9,759 bases of DNA. Origin: CAZIRO01 sp964541595. GTDB taxonomy: Bacteria; Acidobacteriota; HRBIN11. Positions 6,558-9,759 of this stretch are shown here, piece after piece. Position 1 is the first letter of the stretch, and each line of letters starts with the position of its first letter. A program made the position numbers and the translations under genes. Below the pieces are notes generated by a model. That model saw only the letters and a program-made list of their open reading frames with translations, ran no database searches and was not told where the DNA came from. The DNA lies in contig CAZIRO010000110.1 of the NCBI GenBank assembly GCA_964541595.1, positions 1 to 9,759 of the forward strand. Direction: 5' to 3'.

Positions 6558-6968
6558 TCAGTTGTTTTTTGCGCCCTGGTCGATCCAGCGACGGATGGTC
6601 TGGATCTGGAAATCACACAGCGGATCCCGATTGAGCGGCATCCGCGGGGGTATGCGTCCCTCAATACGCTTGACCAAAAGGGAATTTTCCGCATCACCGG
6701 GAATCACCGCCGGTCCGGAACGGCCCCCGGCCATTAAATTCGCATAACTCGTCAATTGCAGTCCGCTCGGGGGATTTGGACCGTGGCAACCGCTGAACGT
6801 ACAGTTTGCGCTAAAGACCGGCTGGATATGCATGGCATAACTCGGTGTGGCAGGGACGGTACCCTGGCACATTCGTTCCATCATTTCGCCACCCGCTCCC
6901 CCGCCGCGGCAGCCGGCGATCAGACTCCACAGCGCAATCACGGCCAGTCCGAGCCATCCCTGCCGCAT
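6558..6968 (-). CDS. Cytochrome-c-like lipoprotein with CX4CH heme motif
   Basis: A 136-residue lipoprotein. The N-terminus is a signal sequence ending in the lipobox LIAGC, with C20 as the lipidated cysteine, followed by a glycine-rich linker. The rest resembles the planctomycete-type cytochrome c domain: IQPVFSANCTFSGCHG (48-63), then GLQLTSYANLMAGG (69-82), GPAVIPGDAENSLLVKRI (85-102), RMPL (109-112) and a closing IRRWIDQGA (125-133). The heme motif is C56-X4-C61-H62 and not the usual CXXCH; M110 is the likely second axial ligand. It would be exposed on the envelope and carry electrons or bind heme. GGAGG 5 nt upstream supports the start. It follows coaX by 56 nt on the same strand and converges on ymdB. 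Heme attachment at a CX4CH site is inferred, not shown. Confidence 0.85.
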   Translation of the reverse strand: MRQGWLGLAVIALWSLIAGCRGGGAGGEMMERMCQGTVPATPSYAMHIQPVFSANCTFSGCHGPNPPSGLQLTSYANLMAGGRSGPAVIPGDAENSLLVKRIEGRIPPRMPLNRDPLCDFQIQTIRRWIDQGAKNN

Positions 6969-6982
6969 GGGTGTCCTCCGAC

Positions 6983-7007
6983 GCGTGATTTCACTGAAAC
7001 ATCACGC
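6983..7007. repeat. Inverted repeat between coaX and the lipoprotein gene
   Basis: GCGTGAT (6983-6989) and ATCACGC (7001-7007) are exact 7-nt inverted arms around an 11-nt spacer that itself contains TTTC and GAAA. It sits in the 56-nt gap and ends 4 nt before the lipoprotein's ribosome binding site. No T tract follows on either strand, so it is not a typical terminator; an operator or mRNA hairpin is possible. Confidence 0.5.
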
Positions 7008-7024
7008 CGCGGATCCGGGAAGTG

Positions 7025-7819
7025 TTACGCTTCGTTCGCCGATCCCGTATCGCGGTTCATTGCGTAAAGATAGGCGATTCCCCGAAGCGTAAGAAACGGG
7101 TCATGCCGTTGCAGGTATGGACTCGCGTGCGCGAGTGTGGGGGCGAGTCCGCCGGTCGCGATGAACTGCGTGGTGTCCCCGAGTACGGCCTGAATCTCCC
7201 GTGCAATGCGTTCGATCATCCCGAGCGCGCCATAGTAAATTCCCGCCTGCATGGCATGCGGTGTGTTGCGGCCGATGATCCCCGGCGGTTGTTCGATCTC
7301 GATCCGGGGCAATCGTGCCGTCCGTTGAAACAGCGCGTCCAGGGAGATCTCGATTCCCGGTGCGATGACGCCGCCCAGGTATTCCCCATGCGCGCTGATG
7401 ATGTCAAACGTCGTGGCCGTCCCGAGGTCAATGACCACACACGGTCCCCCGAGTTCCCGGTATGCGGCCACCGCGTTGGCGATGCGATCGGCACCTACGG
7501 CTTTCGGATCTTCGTAGAGAATGGGCATTCCGGTTTTAATCCCCGGCGCGATGAGAAACGGGTCCAGATGAAAATACCGCCGACAGGCGTCCACGATGGC
7601 TGCCGTAATTTGCGGTACCACACTCGCGATGGCAATTCCCGTACACGCTGCGGAGTTGATGCCGCGTTGATGCAGCATCATGGTCAGCCAGATACCCCAT
7701 TCGTCGCTTGTGCGGTACCGTCGCGATGCGAGACGGAACCCCTCCACCACGCGCTGGCCGTCCCAGAAGCCGACGGTGGTTTGCGTATTGCCGATATCAA
7801 TGGTGATGAGCAGACTCAT
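7025..7819 (-). CDS. coaX: Type III pantothenate kinase
   Basis: A 264-residue protein that phosphorylates pantothenate, the first step of CoA synthesis. Type III kinases belong to the ASKHA fold and are not inhibited by CoA. Visible motifs are the phosphate loop ITIDIGNTQTTVG (5-17, D8), VGADRIANAVAAY (108-120, D111), VIDLGTATTFD (129-139, D131) and GGVIAPGIEISLDALFQRTA (149-168) followed by LP, with TGGLAP near the end. Length is normal for CoaX. The start at 7819 gives MSLLITIDIGN directly at the fold start and has GGAG 9 nt upstream; the open frame extends to 7888, but that leader is arginine/histidine-rich and overlaps the DUF502 gene. With the chosen start it overlaps that gene's end by 23 nt, which indicates coupling. 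Confidence 0.93.
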   Translation of the reverse strand: MSLLITIDIGNTQTTVGFWDGQRVVEGFRLASRRYRTSDEWGIWLTMMLHQRGINSAACTGIAIASVVPQITAAIVDACRRYFHLDPFLIAPGIKTGMPILYEDPKAVGADRIANAVAAYRELGGPCVVIDLGTATTFDIISAHGEYLGGVIAPGIEISLDALFQRTARLPRIEIEQPPGIIGRNTPHAMQAGIYYGALGMIERIAREIQAVLGDTTQFIATGGLAPTLAHASPYLQRHDPFLTLRGIAYLYAMNRDTGSANEA

Positions 7820-8474
7820 GGGACACGGCTCCACTCTGTGTCGGTGCGGACGCGGGTGCCCGCACCTCGGGTTGTTCCGGCTGCGCAAGGATCCCGCCGG
7901 ACATCAGGATCTGTACCACCGCCTGTGGTGCAATGTGCAGAGGAATCATTTCCGATTCGTGTACGATAACAACATGTCCGCCGGTGGGATTCGGGGCATG
8001 CGGTACAAACACATAATACCATGTGCCGGGCTGTGTGTGTCGCGTCAATTGATCGACTACCGGCGATGCAACTTCTCCCGTAACGAATGCGTACGCATAG
8101 ATCCCCGGACGTGGATAGGGAATCAGCACCACCCGTTGAAACGCAATGCCCCGCGTGGCACGTATCGTCTGAATGACCCGCTGGCTTGTGCCGTAGATGA
8201 CGCGCACGAAGGGTAACCGTAAAAACAGTCGATCCATGAATGTCTGTGCCTTGCGCCCCACATAGTAGGAAGCGATCAAACCGGTCAACAGAATGAGTAC
8301 CAGTCCCAGGAGCAGACCCAGTCCCGGGATCGAACGACCGATGAGCGCACGGACCACCGGCTGGAAAAACCGGTCCAGTCGATCCGTAAACAGATAGAGG
8401 ACCCCAATGGTGACCAGCAGCGGGGTCAGTACCACCAGACCGGTCAGGAAGACATTCCGCAGGCCACGGAACAT
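7797..8474 (-). CDS. DUF502-family integral membrane protein
   Basis: A 225-residue protein of the DUF502 family (related to plant LCV/COV proteins), whose biochemical role is not established. Two membrane helices are visible: residues 9-29 (FLTGLVVLTPLLVTIGVLYL) and 50-71, which starts with the family motif IPGLGLLLG. The soluble part carries the other family blocks: RLPFVRVIYGTSQRV (86-100), VVLIPYPRPGIYAYAFVTGE (115-134), VFVPHAPNPTGGHVVIV (155-171) and QILMSGG (188-194). The C-terminal 30 residues after SGG are a proline/alanine- and histidine-rich tail ending in HHH, which appear to be extra and overlap the coaX start. A weak GAGG site lies 7 nt before the ATG. It follows accC by 55 nt and probably belongs to the same transcript. 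Confidence 0.88.
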   Translation of the reverse strand: MFRGLRNVFLTGLVVLTPLLVTIGVLYLFTDRLDRFFQPVVRALIGRSIPGLGLLLGLVLILLTGLIASYYVGRKAQTFMDRLFLRLPFVRVIYGTSQRVIQTIRATRGIAFQRVVLIPYPRPGIYAYAFVTGEVASPVVDQLTRHTQPGTWYYVFVPHAPNPTGGHVVIVHESEMIPLHIAPQAVVQILMSGGILAQPEQPEVRAPASAPTQSGAVSHESAHHH

Positions 8475-8529
8475 GGTACCGCCTCACGGCGTTGCCACGA
8501 TATCGGCGTGTTCGGGTGATCGCGGTGAT

Positions 8530-9759
8530 TTACTCTTCAATATATTCTTCCTGCAGCGCAAGGGCCTGCCATTCGTTGAGTTTCCGTTCCAGGTATTGCG
8601 TGGACACCCGTCCGCGCTGGAATTCCGGGTCGCGCAGGATCTGAAGGTGCAGTGGAATATTCGTCTGGATACCTTCGATCCGGCTCATTGCAAGTGTGCG
8701 AATCATGCGGTCAATGGCGACCGCACGGGTGGGTCCCCAGGTGCTCACCTTGGCGATCATCGAATCGTAGTGCGCAGGGATCATCCCTGGAGAGGACAGA
8801 CTCGTATCCACACGCACGCCGATCCCGGTATAAAAATAACATCGGCGGACCGTACCGGCGGACGGCATGAAAGTCCAGGGGTTTTCCGCATTGATGCGGC
8901 ATTCAAGCGCGTGTCCGGTGCGGGAGATGGCTTTCTGAGACCAGGGTAACGGTTCCCCGGCGGCGATACGGATCTGCGCCTGCACGATATCGATCCCGGT
9001 AATCCATTCGGTGACCGGGTGTTCCACCTGGATGCGGGTGTTCATTTCGATGAAATAGAACCGGTCCTCCCGATCCACGAGGAATTCGATCGTGCCCGCA
9101 TTCACATATTCGATGGCCTCTGCAAGACGAACGGCCGCCCGGCAGAGTCGCCGCCGTACCCGTTCCGAAATGGACGGTGAAGGCGCCTCTTCGATGACCT
9201 TCTGATGCCGCCGCTGGATGGAACATTCGCGTTCGTATAGATGCACCACATGGCCGTGCGCGTCGGCCAGAACCTGCACCTCGATATGCCGGGGTTCGAT
9301 CAGGTACTTTTCCATGTACAGTTCCGGCCTTCCGAACGCACGCAACGCTTCCGTTGCCGCCGTACGGAACGCCTGTTCGAGTTCCCGTTCGTTCCGCACA
9401 ATTCGCATCCCCGTCCCGCCGCCGCCGGCCGCGGCTTTCAACAGGACGGGGTATCCGATCTTGCGGGCGAGTGCGGCCGCATCGCGTTCTGTCTGGACGA
9501 TTCCTTCCGATCCCGGAATGACCGGGACACCCGCAGATTGCGCAATACGGCGGGCTTCGGCCTTATCCCCCATTTTGCGAATGATATGTGCGGGCGGTCC
9601 GATAAACCGGATGTTACAGCTCTCGCAGATCTCCGCAAAATCGGCGTTTTCCGCGAGAAATCCATACCCCGGATGGATCGCTTCCGCACCGGTGATCTCT
9701 GCCGCACTGATGATGTTTGGAATGTTCAGGTAACTTTCCTGTGCGGGAGCGGGACCGAT
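8530..9759 (-). CDS. accC: Biotin carboxylase subunit of acetyl-CoA carboxylase (5' end outside window)
   Basis: The last 409 residues of an ATP-grasp biotin carboxylase, which carboxylates biotin on the carrier protein as the first half-reaction of malonyl-CoA formation. Compared with E. coli AccC (449 residues) about 50 N-terminal residues lie beyond the window. Motifs in order, numbered from the window edge: IPNIISAAEITGAEAIHPG (13-31), MGDKAEA with the ATP-site lysine (63-69), the glycine loop AGGGGTGMRIV (111-121), ECSIQRRHQKVIEEAPSP (178-195), catalytic FIEMNTRIQVEHPVTEW (236-252; E238, N240, R242) and ALECRINAENPWTFMPS (284-300). It ends soon after the carboxylase domain, so it is a stand-alone subunit, not a fused pyruvate or acyl-CoA carboxylase. 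A homologous carboxylase for another acyl-CoA cannot be excluded. accB would be expected just outside the window. Confidence 0.93.
   Translation of the reverse strand: MGPAPAQESYLNIPNIISAAEITGAEAIHPGYGFLAENADFAEICESCNIRFIGPPAHIIRKMGDKAEARRIAQSAGVPVIPGSEGIVQTERDAAALARKIGYPVLLKAAAGGGGTGMRIVRNERELEQAFRTAATEALRAFGRPELYMEKYLIEPRHIEVQVLADAHGHVVHLYERECSIQRRHQKVIEEAPSPSISERVRRRLCRAAVRLAEAIEYVNAGTIEFLVDREDRFYFIEMNTRIQVEHPVTEWITGIDIVQAQIRIAAGEPLPWSQKAISRTGHALECRINAENPWTFMPSAGTVRRCYFYTGIGVRVDTSLSSPGMIPAHYDSMIAKVSTWGPTRAVAIDRMIRTLAMSRIEGIQTNIPLHLQILRDPEFQRGRVSTQYLERKLNEWQALALQEEYIEE

Noticed and set aside
7820..7888. CoaX starting at 7888 (287 residues).
   Set aside because: The leader is Arg/His/Pro-rich and lies inside the DUF502 gene; the ATG at 7819 starts exactly at the conserved fold and has a GGAG site.

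Overview
The window is bacterial chromosomal DNA, moderately GC-rich and densely coded. Most genes have clear Shine-Dalgarno sites (AGGAGG or GGAG), which argues for an ordinary bacterial translation system. A secreted Cu/Zn superoxide dismutase, a lipobox cytochrome-like protein, a CcdA-type membrane thiol transporter and GlmU suggest a cell with an oxidising extracytoplasmic compartment, probably diderm. From memory, the C-X4-C-H mono-heme lipoprotein and the dispersed ACACGGAG/CTCTGTG palindrome are common in environmental lineages such as Bacteroidota/Ignavibacteria relatives and other uncultivated phyla. I cannot place the organism more precisely from sequence alone.

Layout. Bases 1-129 are a degenerate heptanucleotide tandem repeat that runs into the ribosome binding site of a forward nitrilase-family hydrolase (137-964). 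A long imperfect palindrome (991-1075) fills the gap to the next gene. A reverse-strand, probably polycistronic block then reads right to left: a 25-residue-repeat coiled-coil protein with a C-terminal membrane anchor (5631-4930), glmU (4927-3443), a Cu/Zn superoxide dismutase (3458-2919), a ROK sugar kinase (2914-1946) and a ccdA-like gene (1848-1114). The first four are separated by 2 nt, a 16-nt overlap and 4 nt, so translation is probably coupled. Forward ymdB (5716-6534) diverges from this block across an 84-nt promoter region. A second reverse block reads accC (5' end outside the window, to 8530), a DUF502 membrane protein (8474-7797), coaX (7819-7025) and a cytochrome-like lipoprotein (6968-6558).

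How the genes fit together. GlmU makes UDP-GlcNAc for peptidoglycan and envelope glycans, and the ROK kinase may feed the sugar-phosphate pool. SodC needs a disulfide and the CX4CH lipoprotein, if it carries heme, needs reduced cysteines, while CcdA-type proteins carry reductant across the membrane, so envelope redox is a loose common theme. CoaX and AccC both bear on CoA and malonyl-CoA metabolism.

The window is mostly housekeeping. The least explained items are the coiled-coil repeat protein that leads the glmU block, the heptamer array that supplies a ribosome binding site, the intergenic palindrome, and the CX4CH lipoprotein. I did not find a convincing new defence or mobile system.
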